DNA of 20,269 nt from Damh-18 sp964390945 (GTDB taxonomy: Bacteria; Patescibacteriota; Minisyncoccia; Phycocordibacterales; UBA918), in NCBI GenBank assembly GCA_964390945.1, contig CAYMIV010000016.1, positions 1 through 20,269 on the forward strand, in the 5' to 3' direction. Shown piece by piece: positions 13,273-20,267 of this stretch. Below the pieces are notes generated by a model. The model had not been told where the DNA came from. It was given only the letters and a program-made list of their open reading frames with translations, and ran no database searches. The position numbers and the translations under genes were made by a program. Position 1 is the stretch's first letter. Each line of letters opens with the position of its first letter.

Positions 13273-14181
13273 ATGCGATATGGTCTTTTTTTGATTCTGT
13301 TCATCCCTGTTGTTTTTGTGCTTTTTCTTGCGGTGCATCACAACCGCATTGTACAGACCGACACACCTGGAGCAGCTGCCTCGCGCAATGAACACGAAGT
13401 GCAACCTGCGATTTTTTCTACTGACACCTGGGGTATTTTTAATCCGGGAAATGGAACTCTTCTTGCTGGTGAAAACACACGCGTTCCACGCCCTATCGCC
13501 TCTCTCACCAAACTCTTTACCGCCTATGCGGTGCTTGAAAGTGAGAGAAAGAACGCCACAACATCCGTCACATGGACGGACCTAACCGGGGAAGGACGCG
13601 CGGGAAAATTATCGTATGGAGCCGAGGTGACGCCGTACACGCTCCTCTTTCCGCTGCTTCTCGAATCCTCAAATGATGCCGGTGGTGTGATTGACCGAGT
13701 TCTCGGCAATGAATTTGATGATTCCGTGGTAACGCTCATACATGCACTCGAACTCAACGAAACACACCTTGTGGACACCACCGGTCTTTCTCCCAACGAT
13801 GTGTCTGCGGTCGATGATTTGGCGCACTTTTTTTCATACTTGAAACGAACCCATTCACACGTACTCGACATTACTCGACTGACCCAATATGTGGGTGAGG
13901 ATATCGGTTGGATAAACAACAACCCCGGGAGAACCTATCCGAATTTTATGGGTGGAAAACACGGTTTTACCGAACAAGCAGGCCGAACATTTGTTGGTTC
14001 TTTCAGCGGAGAAGGCGGCGAAATCGGCATTGTTCTCCTCGGAAGCAAAAACCTCGCCACAGATATCAGCACGGCGCTCCGGTATGTTTCGTCACACCCC
14101 ACACTCTCAATTTGCTATAATGCGGGCACGTGCGCGCCGGTACCGGAAAAAATTTCTTTTTCAGAACCATCGCACCAATAA
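13273..14181 (+). CDS. D-alanyl-D-alanine carboxypeptidase-like protein (peptidase S11)
   Basis: S11 enzymes trim the terminal D-Ala of peptidoglycan stem peptides. An N-terminal signal/anchor helix (about 4-22) is followed by the penicilloyl-serine domain: SxxK motif SLTK (77-80), SSN (132-134), and KHG (229-231) where the family normally has KTG. GGKHGFTEQAGRTFVGSF otherwise matches the GGKTGYTxxAG context. The KTG threonine-to-histidine change is unusual and might alter activity. Length 302 is compatible with a single catalytic domain. The upstream ATG at 13252 lies inside the hairpin, so the ATG at 13273 is favoured. dnaX begins 29 bases after its stop. Confidence 0.88.
   Translation: MRYGLFLILFIPVVFVLFLAVHHNRIVQTDTPGAAASRNEHEVQPAIFSTDTWGIFNPGNGTLLAGENTRVPRPIASLTKLFTAYAVLESERKNATTSVTWTDLTGEGRAGKLSYGAEVTPYTLLFPLLLESSNDAGGVIDRVLGNEFDDSVVTLIHALELNETHLVDTTGLSPNDVSAVDDLAHFFSYLKRTHSHVLDITRLTQYVGEDIGWINNNPGRTYPNFMGGKHGFTEQAGRTFVGSFSGEGGEIGIVLLGSKNLATDISTALRYVSSHPTLSICYNAGTCAPVPEKISFSEPSHQ
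14113..14121 (+). promoter_or_regulatory. Internal promoter for dnaX inside the carboxypeptidase gene
   Basis: TGCTATAAT is a perfect extended -10 within the 3' end of the carboxypeptidase gene. It would start transcription near 14128, giving an 80-base leader to the dnaX ATG, or a leaderless GTG at 14130 with a 27-residue extension. Confidence 0.5.
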
Positions 14182-14210
14182 ACACAATTTCACCACTGAC
14201 TTGTATCAAT

Positions 14211-15251
14211 ATGACTGAAACCATAACCGCTCTCTATCGCAAGTATCGCCCCGAAACTTTTGATGACGTTCGTAATCAAGAACACATCACAACAGTTCTT
14301 CAGGGCTCCATCAAAAAAGGAATTATTCCCCACGCCTTGTTATTTACCGGCTCGCGCGGAACGGGGAAAACAACAGTAGCTCGTATCTTTGCACGAGCCA
14401 TCGGCGCATCCGACATCGATACGTATGAAATCGATGCGGCATCGAACCGAGGCATTGATGAAATAAGGGCGCTTAAGGACACAGTACACACGCTCCCCTA
14501 CGAATCTCCGTATAAGGTGTACCTCATTGATGAGGTGCACATGCTCACGAAGGAGGCATTTAACGCACTGCTTAAAACTCTCGAAGAGCCGCCGGCTCAC
14601 GTCATCTTTATCCTTGCCACAACTGAGCAGGATAAATTATTGCCGACAATTGTTTCTCGGTGCCAACTGTTCCAATTTCGCTCGCCGAATCGCGCCGAAC
14701 TCAAAGAGGCGGTTCTTGCGGTTGCAAAGAAAGAAAAATTTTCACTGAACGAGCAGGGTGCGGAACTCATCGCCATTGCTGCGGACGGTTCTTTTCGTGA
14801 CGCGCTCGGCATTACACAAAAAGTGATTACCGCGTCGCCTGACGCCAAGGCGGATGCAGACGAGGTTGCTTCCATTGTGGGTGCGCCGAAGAGCGCCCTC
14901 ATTACGGATGTCCTCATGGCGCTTGCAAAAAAGGACGCGGAGCGCGGTATCGCGGCCATTCGGAATGCGAGCGAGCAGAATGCAGATATGCGACTCTTTG
15001 CCCGCCTCCTTTTGGAGAGAATGCGTACCGTTATGCTCATTCGGCATAGTTCACGCGAACGCAATCTGCGGCTTTCTGAATATGGTCCCGAGGAACAGGC
15101 GGTACTCGCGGAACTTGCAGACGATGCGCACTCTCCCCTCAATTCACGTCTTCTCCTCCGCTTCCTTGAAGCGGCGGAACATATCGGAAAGGCATACGTA
15201 CCGGAACTCCCGCTCGAACTCGCAATCATAGAATCGTGCACACCTTCATAA
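14211..15251 (+). CDS. dnaX: DNA polymerase III subunit gamma/tau, short and lacking the zinc module
   Basis: DnaX is the ATPase of the replication clamp loader. It begins MTETITALYRKYRPETFDDV, then has Walker A GSRGTGKT (47-54), VYLIDEVHML (103-112, Walker B), LLKTLEEPP and sensor-1/arginine-finger SRC (149-151), followed by the lid and collar domains. At the position of the usual four-cysteine zinc module, between ARIFARAIG and YEIDAASNRGIDEIR, only about six residues are present. The total of 346 residues corresponds to a gamma-length protein without the tau C-terminus. Start at ATG 14211 was chosen by family N-terminus; a GTG extension at 14130 is possible but would add a segment unlike the family. 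Confidence 0.95.
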   Translation: MTETITALYRKYRPETFDDVRNQEHITTVLQGSIKKGIIPHALLFTGSRGTGKTTVARIFARAIGASDIDTYEIDAASNRGIDEIRALKDTVHTLPYESPYKVYLIDEVHMLTKEAFNALLKTLEEPPAHVIFILATTEQDKLLPTIVSRCQLFQFRSPNRAELKEAVLAVAKKEKFSLNEQGAELIAIAADGSFRDALGITQKVITASPDAKADADEVASIVGAPKSALITDVLMALAKKDAERGIAAIRNASEQNADMRLFARLLLERMRTVMLIRHSSRERNLRLSEYGPEEQAVLAELADDAHSPLNSRLLLRFLEAAEHIGKAYVPELPLELAIIESCTPS

Positions 15252-15252
15252 T
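15247..15252 (+). promoter_or_regulatory. Possible -10 box overlapping dnaX stop
   Basis: CATAAT includes the dnaX TAA (15249-15251) and lies eight bases before the next ATG (15261), the same arrangement as at the serS/ftsQ-like junction. Confidence 0.4.
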
Positions 15253-15260
15253 CGCACCAT

Positions 15261-15884
15261 ATGGACGTATATTTTGTTCGCCACGGCGAAACCGCATATA
15301 ATCGCTGTCACATTCACCAATCTCCAACCATCTCACTCTCCGAGCGAGGACGCGAACAGGCGCGGACAGTTGCGGAAGAACTTCGAGCAATGAACCCGAC
15401 GCTCCTTTTGACAAGTGATTACCAGCGCACGCAGGAAACAGCTCGCATCATCGGTTCGGTACTTGGTCTTGTGCCGGTCTCAAACGCGCTTTTTCATGAA
15501 GTGCAGAGACCGTCTGCTTTGTATGGCATTTCACACTATCATCCGAAAACAATCCGATACGTGCTCGGTTCTGTCCTTAAGAGAAACAATCCCGCGTGGC
15601 GCATGGGTGACGCTGAAAATTTTTCAGATATCAAAAAACGTATTGATGCAGCTCTCAATGTTCTCGAAGCTTTCGGAACAGAGCACCAATCGATTGTTGT
15701 TGTCTCTCATACCATTTTCATAAACCTTTTAACCGCCTACATGTGCAACAGCCGAACGATCTCGCTCCGAATTCTTATTCCACACCTTGCGAGTATTATG
15801 CGTATGGAAAACACGGAGATAACACACATCAAACATACCGATAACGGTTTAATAGGATCGTGTGCGTGGGAGACTGTTTCATAA
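15261..15884 (+). CDS. Histidine phosphatase family protein (phosphoglycerate mutase-like)
   Basis: The catalytic signature RHGET is at 7-11 (phosphate-accepting His8), then LSERGREQA, TSDYQRTQETA (51-61, second arginine region) and VVVSHTIFIN (146-155, second catalytic His150). The 207-residue size fits the branch that includes broad phosphatases and cobalamin/ribazole phosphatases; the true substrate cannot be inferred from the sequence. A glycolytic mutase role is not supported over a general phosphatase role. It lies nine bases after dnaX and may be co-transcribed or use its own -10. Confidence 0.9.
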   Translation: MDVYFVRHGETAYNRCHIHQSPTISLSERGREQARTVAEELRAMNPTLLLTSDYQRTQETARIIGSVLGLVPVSNALFHEVQRPSALYGISHYHPKTIRYVLGSVLKRNNPAWRMGDAENFSDIKKRIDAALNVLEAFGTEHQSIVVVSHTIFINLLTAYMCNSRTISLRILIPHLASIMRMENTEITHIKHTDNGLIGSCAWETVS

Positions 15885-15932
15885 ATACAAATGGTGTCAA
15901 CACGCGCGTGCGCGGAAGCAGCGCCGTGACGT

Positions 15933-15938
15933 TATAAT
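15933..15938 (+). promoter_or_regulatory. -10 box of the membrane Clp-like unit
   Basis: A consensus TATAAT ends 17 bases before the ATG at 15956, predicting a leader of about ten bases without a Shine-Dalgarno. A 10-base palindrome (CACGCGCGTG, 15901-15910) lies upstream in the -35 area. Confidence 0.6.
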
Positions 15939-15955
15939 AGTATTGATACTCGCCT

Positions 15956-16336
15956 ATGGCATCGTTGTTTTTTGATTATGTACTTTGGCACTATGGCCGC
16001 GCATACATAAATGGTGCGACCGTTTGGGCAAACCTCATGTGGTTTGTGATGCATTTTTTTTCGGTCCCGCTCATTCTCCGCACCCTTTTTTCTCCCTGGA
16101 AGCGAATGAGGGAAGAATACACACATGGCGGATTTGAAGATTTCATGGGGATGATAGTGGTGAATATCATGACTCGCATCATAGGTTTTTTTGTGCGAAT
16201 CGTCATACTCATTGTCGGAATGGTGTCGTTCATCGCGACGTTCGCAGGTTTCATTCTCTGGTCAGTGGTATGGACCCTGCTCCCTATTTTCATTATCGGA
16301 ACGATAAGTGGGGGTATTCTACTCATTTTTTCATGA
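15956..16336 (+). CDS. Multi-pass membrane protein, partner of Clp-like ATPase
   Basis: I do not recognise a named family. There are about three to four hydrophobic segments: about 25-45 (NLMWFVMHFFSVPLILRTLF), about 65-87, and about 88-126 (long, with glycines). The cytoplasmic-looking loop between the first and second has the charged motif LFSPWKRMREEYTHGGFEDFMG. Its TGA overlaps the ATG of the Clp-like ATPase gene (ATGA, 16333-16336), so the two are translated together. Both proteins are membrane-bound by prediction; a shared complex is inferred, not shown. Confidence 0.85.
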   Translation: MASLFFDYVLWHYGRAYINGATVWANLMWFVMHFFSVPLILRTLFSPWKRMREEYTHGGFEDFMGMIVVNIMTRIIGFFVRIVILIVGMVSFIATFAGFILWSVVWTLLPIFIIGTISGGILLIFS

Positions 16337-18789
16337 CTGAAATTCAACGAGAATTGCGCACATACGCCTCCGCAATTGCAATTGACGGGCTCATTTCACA
16401 GAATTCGCTCGCCATCATTCGGCGCGCACTCCTCCTAATCACACTCCTTGCGATACTCGTATTTCTCGCGACGATTGGATTAATTTCTTTGAAAACGGGG
16501 GCTTCAGCATACGATATTGCGATTGGCGACGCGCGCATGTTCTCAGGATTGCTGCTTTTTTTGCTCGGTCCGCTTACGCTCGTCTATCAGGTGACGTTCT
16601 TCTACAATACACGGTTTTTCAGAGGCATGAGCGGTATCAATCAGGAAGATTTCGACGATATTCGCGGAATAACTTATGAAGTTGCAAAAATTATCGCAGG
16701 ACACGAGGACGATCTGACAGCCGGATTTTTGGCTTCTGATTTTGGAAAGATTGTTTTGGTTCGAGCGGGAATAACGAATGCTGAAACAGCAACCTTTCTT
16801 AAAGCGCCGCGCCGATACATATCTGCAGAAACGCTCCCGCTTCAGGATGGCGTGTTTCTTACCCCGCAGAGCGTGGGTGAATTTCTTATACAGCAAGACT
16901 CCTCATTCAAAGAATTTTTATTCAAGAATGGCGTGTCTGAAGATTCATTTCGTGGCGCCCTTGGCTGGATTGCGCGACTCCATGAGGAGGCGAAGTACAA
17001 AAGTCGATGGTGGAGCAAAGACAACCTCGCCACCGTTCCCGGAATCGGCGGCGAGTTTTCCTACGGTATCGCATACGACCTCAAGCGATACATGCGGTCA
17101 CTCCAATCGACTGTGGCATTTTCACTCATTTCGAATGATTCGGCGTATGCAAATGAAATCATCAAAGAAATTGAAACAATTCTCACGCGAAAACGCGCTT
17201 CAAACGTTATGCTCATCGCTGAACCGGGTGTTGGTGCAATGGATCTCCTTGTTGAACTTTCAAAACGCATGCGGCAGGGAAAATCGGTTTCAACGATTAT
17301 GGGAAAGCAGCTCGTTGCGTTTGATGCTGATGCGTTCGGGGTGACACATCAATCAAAGTTGGAATTTGAACACTCCTTCTTAAAACTCGTCGAACAAGCG
17401 GAAGGGGCGGGGAATATCATAATGATTATTGAAGATTTTCCGTCGTTTCTTAAAAATGCGGAGGGGATTGGCGTTGATGCGGGGGAGCTCCTTGGTCGAT
17501 TTCTTTCTTCTTCATATATACAGATTATTGCGACAACCGATTCCGGTAATTGGCACCAGTTCCTTGAGAATCGTACCGTACTGATACAAAAATTTGAAAC
17601 AATCAAAATTGAGGAAACAAATCTCGAGAGCACCGTGCGTATTCTCGAAGATGCTTTGTGGAAGTATGAACGAGCACATAAAATATTTTTTACATACGCG
17701 TCATTGGTGCGGATTGCGGAAAGCGCCGTTCGATACATTGTTGATGGTGTAATGCCCGACAAGGCACTCAATTTGCTCGCTGAAGTCGCCGCCGAAGCAC
17801 ACACGAATCGCCGTACGCACATCACGCCGGAGTTTGTTGACGTGTGTGTGAGTGCCCGAACTGGCATTCCCGTAGGACCGGTGCGCGAGGCGGAACGTGA
17901 ACGACTGATTCATCTAGAAGATGTACTCCACGAGCGGGTTATTGGTCAGCAAGACGCAATCAAGGTTATTGCGAGTACCATGCGACGTTCGCGTGCCGGA
18001 ATCCAGGATTCAGGTCGACCCATCGGTTCTTTTCTCTTTCTCGGATCAACTGGTGTCGGCAAAACCGAAACAGCAAAAGCACTTGCTCATGTCTTTTTTG
18101 GCAGTGAGGACAACATGCTTCGTTTCGATATGTCGGAGTTCAGTGATGGCACGAGTCTAAAACGACTCATTGGTGATGACGAAACTCCCGGGGTGCTCGC
18201 GAATGCGCTTCGCGATCATCCATACGGAGTCATTCTTCTCGATGAGTTTGAGAAAGCCAATGAGGAAGTTCACGACCTCTTTCTTCAAATACTTGATGAA
18301 GGATTCTTTACCGATGTTACGGGGAGACGCATTGTCGCACGCAACTCGATATTTATAGCGACTTCAAACGCAGGCAGCGATCGCATCTGGGATATCGTGC
18401 GCCGCGGTGAACGCCCTGGTGCATATAAAGACGCCATTATTGAGGCAATCATCAAAAAAAGCATCTTTAAACCGGAGCTCATCAATCGTTTTGACAGCGT
18501 TGTTATTTTTGAATCACTCACGCCTGTCCAGCAAAAGAAAATCGCCGAACTCATGCTTGCGGAACTTCGCGAACGCATACAAAGACGAGGATTTGAACTT
18601 GTCATCAATGATGCACTCATTGATGTGGTGTCGCGACAGGGAAGTGACCCCGAATTCGGCGCTCGTCCGATGCGTCGCGCAATTCAAGATATTATCGAGG
18701 AGAAAATCGCCTTCACCATCATTGAAAAACGGTTGGAACCCGGTTCCAAAATTGAGCTTACCTCAAAAGATTTTGCAGAAATATCTTAG
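16333..18789 (+). CDS. Membrane-anchored Clp-type AAA+ ATPase with degenerate first AAA module
   Basis: Clp ATPases unfold proteins. Here two N-terminal membrane helices (about 31-53 and 70-92) replace the usual Clp N-domain. A novel region (about 100-285) follows. The first AAA module is degenerate: AEPGVGAMD (296-304) lacks the Walker A lysine, and MIIEDFPSF (364-372) replaces the IDEIH of Walker B. The second AAA module is intact: Walker A GSTGVGKT (571-578), VILLDEFEKA (633-642), sensor-1 TSN (677-679), arginine finger R719 in INRF, and sensor-2 GAR (776-778). There is no ClpB middle domain between SARTGIPVG and LHERVIGQQ, and no ClpP-binding (VIL)GF loop between TSN and the INRF motif. 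Start 16333 is fixed by ATGA overlap with the upstream gene; a longer frame from 16270 is read through that gene. Confidence 0.93.
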   Translation: MTEIQRELRTYASAIAIDGLISQNSLAIIRRALLLITLLAILVFLATIGLISLKTGASAYDIAIGDARMFSGLLLFLLGPLTLVYQVTFFYNTRFFRGMSGINQEDFDDIRGITYEVAKIIAGHEDDLTAGFLASDFGKIVLVRAGITNAETATFLKAPRRYISAETLPLQDGVFLTPQSVGEFLIQQDSSFKEFLFKNGVSEDSFRGALGWIARLHEEAKYKSRWWSKDNLATVPGIGGEFSYGIAYDLKRYMRSLQSTVAFSLISNDSAYANEIIKEIETILTRKRASNVMLIAEPGVGAMDLLVELSKRMRQGKSVSTIMGKQLVAFDADAFGVTHQSKLEFEHSFLKLVEQAEGAGNIIMIIEDFPSFLKNAEGIGVDAGELLGRFLSSSYIQIIATTDSGNWHQFLENRTVLIQKFETIKIEETNLESTVRILEDALWKYERAHKIFFTYASLVRIAESAVRYIVDGVMPDKALNLLAEVAAEAHTNRRTHITPEFVDVCVSARTGIPVGPVREAERERLIHLEDVLHERVIGQQDAIKVIASTMRRSRAGIQDSGRPIGSFLFLGSTGVGKTETAKALAHVFFGSEDNMLRFDMSEFSDGTSLKRLIGDDETPGVLANALRDHPYGVILLDEFEKANEEVHDLFLQILDEGFFTDVTGRRIVARNSIFIATSNAGSDRIWDIVRRGERPGAYKDAIIEAIIKKSIFKPELINRFDSVVIFESLTPVQQKKIAELMLAELRERIQRRGFELVINDALIDVVSRQGSDPEFGARPMRRAIQDIIEEKIAFTIIEKRLEPGSKIELTSKDFAEIS

Positions 18790-19208
18790 AGGAAAAAGAA
18801 CCCGACAACAGTCGCTCCAACCCAGCCTATCGACGAAAGAGCGCCGCTTAATAGAAGTGATTTTTTTGTTTCAGATTCAAGGAGCGGATAAGGCGTATCG
18901 GCTGCCGTATGTGATAGTTTTCCGATGAAAACGCCATTTACCGCAAGTGTGAGTACAAAACCCATTTTGACATAGAAGGATGGTTCCGTGAGGTAGTGCT
19001 CCCACGCGGGAATTACGAGCGCTATTCCCGTCACCACCATCCCCAACAGTCCAATCCACACCATACGGTGTAACCTCGTAATACTTCGTTTCGAGAGAGT
19101 CACTTTCTTTTGGCGGAGGTAATCTAAGCCTTGGTGGTCGGAATAAAGAATAACGAACGCTGTCAGAGCGAGTATTAAGAGGTGGACATTCTCCAATTCA
19201 AATTCCAT
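18786..19208 (-). CDS. Four-helix membrane protein next to cytochrome b5-domain gene
   Basis: I do not recognise a firm family. Four hydrophobic segments are seen (about 7-23, 49-67, 79-97, 117-139). Histidines lie at H9, H25, H47, H71 and H100, several at the ends of or within helices, which would allow heme binding but does not prove it. Its ATG comes four bases after the stop of the cytochrome b5-domain gene, so both are likely one operon. Its stop codon shares a TTAG with the Clp-like gene on the other strand (4-base overlap). Confidence 0.82.
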   Translation of the reverse strand: MEFELENVHLLILALTAFVILYSDHQGLDYLRQKKVTLSKRSITRLHRMVWIGLLGMVVTGIALVIPAWEHYLTEPSFYVKMGFVLTLAVNGVFIGKLSHTAADTPYPLLESETKKSLLLSGALSSIGWVGATVVGFFFL

Positions 19209-19212
19209 AACA

Positions 19213-19767
19213 TTACATTACATCACCGATGCGATACCGTTCAAGTATGGATTCAGGTTTCGATTCACCCCCGTGCTGATTCCCAAACAGACTCGATCCG
19301 TCCTTTCCGCAGATTTTGAGAACATTTCTTTCTCCGCCAGGATGACGGGTGACATAAGCGGTAATGTCATAGACGCCCCCTCCAATTATCGTCCAGCAAC
19401 TTGTTTTTGTGGCGTGTTTTGCAATATCGGAAAGCGTGTATTCAGATGGCGTGGGTATAGGTTCTGTTGCTTTAGCGGGCGCGTAAGGTGTGACTGTGGT
19501 GGGGCTTTGAGATGGAATGGGGGCTGTAACGGGAGGGTTTTGACGGGCATTAGAATTTTCAACGGAAACGCCACTTCCAGGGTCTGTTGACTTCTCCTCA
19601 TTCCCCATGAAATTCAGTGCGGTTGGCGCCTGCGAGGTTGCTTCGGTTGTCCCTAAGCGAACGGAATCATTTTTCTCGCTTGAAATAAACGAAGAAACAA
19701 TAAAGTACGAATTGGTGACAGACAATATGATAATTACAACGGAGCAAAGGATTGTTTTTGGTGACAT
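19213..19767 (-). CDS. Membrane-anchored cytochrome b5-like heme-binding protein
   Basis: The N-terminal hydrophobic helix (about 6-29) serves as a signal anchor. A long Pro/Thr/Ser linker (about 45-107) places the C-terminal domain away from the membrane. The C-terminal domain (about 109-184) has the cytochrome b5 pattern YTLSDIAKHATKTSCWTIIGGGVYDITAYVTRHPGG, with axial His142 in HPGG and probable second ligand His165 in NQHGG. Cys124 and Cys153 could form a disulfide in an extracytoplasmic domain. It is the first gene of a two-gene unit with the four-helix protein. The redox partner and electron acceptor cannot be told from the sequence. Confidence 0.9.
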   Translation of the reverse strand: MSPKTILCSVVIIILSVTNSYFIVSSFISSEKNDSVRLGTTEATSQAPTALNFMGNEEKSTDPGSGVSVENSNARQNPPVTAPIPSQSPTTVTPYAPAKATEPIPTPSEYTLSDIAKHATKTSCWTIIGGGVYDITAYVTRHPGGERNVLKICGKDGSSLFGNQHGGESKPESILERYRIGDVM

Positions 19768-19799
19768 AAAGAAAACGAGTATCCGTCATTCAGGCGGAA

Positions 19800-19829
19800 A
19801 CTATACACTGCATGAGTTCAGAATATCAA
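19800..19829 (-). promoter_or_regulatory. Promoter of the cytochrome b5 unit
   Basis: TTGATA (19824-19829, minus) and TATAGT (19800-19805) are separated by 18 bases. Both are one mismatch from consensus. The predicted start is near 19793, giving a leader of about 26 bases without a Shine-Dalgarno. Confidence 0.65.
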
Positions 19830-19851
19830 AACGTTACTGACTTTCTTGTTG

Positions 19852-20070
19852 CTACAATTTTTCAATCTCCTTGAGGTCGTGGTCGGGGATGTAGAGCATA
19901 AGAAGACCAGCGACAATTCCCACAATACCCGTGACGAGGAGCTCACCGCCAAAGTAGATTCTCTCAACGTAGTCAAGAATGTGCCAGATACCGCGCCAAA
20001 TGAGCACGAGACCCACAACAATTGAAAAGGTGCGGACAAAATACCGCAGTGATTTGTGTTCTGTTTTCAT
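19852..20070 (-). CDS. Small two-helix membrane protein, 72 residues
   Basis: Two membrane helices are visible (about 13-30, FSIVVGLVLIWRGIWHIL, and about 41-60), followed by a short acidic/basic tail (IPDHDLKEIEKL). I do not recognise a characterised family, though similar small membrane proteins with an RGIWH-type motif seem familiar from Parcubacteria genomes (from memory, unverified). The ATG lies six bases after TGCTAAACT, so it is predicted leaderless. It is oriented with the cytochrome b5 unit but has its own promoter. Confidence 0.8.
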   Translation of the reverse strand: MKTEHKSLRYFVRTFSIVVGLVLIWRGIWHILDYVERIYFGGELLVTGIVGIVAGLLMLYIPDHDLKEIEKL

Positions 20071-20076
20071 ACGGAT

Positions 20077-20085
20077 AGTTTAGCA
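20077..20085 (-). promoter_or_regulatory. Extended -10 promoter of the 72-residue gene
   Basis: TGCTAAACT on the minus strand ends six bases before the ATG at 20070, the same spacing as at dprA and rel. Confidence 0.65.
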
Positions 20086-20156
20086 CAAGGAAAAACGGAA
20101 TTTTGGTTTAAATCACACCATCTCTGCGGGTTTATTAAATTTTTTTTGTCGGAAAA

Positions 20157-20267
20157 ACAGGGACTCGATTCTTACAGAATCAGTTCAGGTTGTATGATAG
20201 TTTCTCCCTTGGTCGAAACTATCGACAACCTTTTCGAGTCCCTGTCGCACAGTGTCCCACACTGTGC
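20157..20267. other. Nested multi-helix element, candidate structured RNA
   Basis: An outer 12-bp perfect stem (20157-20168 with 20234-20245) encloses a small hairpin GATTCT-TAC-AGAATC (20167-20181, sharing two bases with the outer stem) and a long hairpin. The long hairpin pairs AGGTTGT (20187-20193) with ACAACCT (20225-20231) and, after a small bulge, GATAGTTTC (20196-20204) with GAAACTATC (20215-20223). This gives a three-way junction. A separate 9-bp hairpin follows (20247-20255 with 20259-20267). On the minus strand the outer stem is followed by five T, like a terminator. No coding frame, tRNA or known ribozyme core is recognised. It runs to the window edge, so the extent is unknown. Confidence 0.6.

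Noticed and set aside
14130..14210. N-terminal extension of DnaX from GTG
   Set aside because: DnaX proteins start right before ALYRKYRP; the extension is unlike the family. Kept only as a finding because of the promoter spacing.
16270..16332. Upstream start of the Clp-like ATPase frame
   Set aside because: These 21 codons lie inside the preceding membrane gene; the ATGA overlap gives a better start at 16333.
20157..20267. tRNA or hammerhead ribozyme
   Set aside because: TTCGAGTCC resembles a T-arm, but the flanking bases do not form a T-stem, and the CUGAUGA/GAAA core is not arranged as in a hammerhead.
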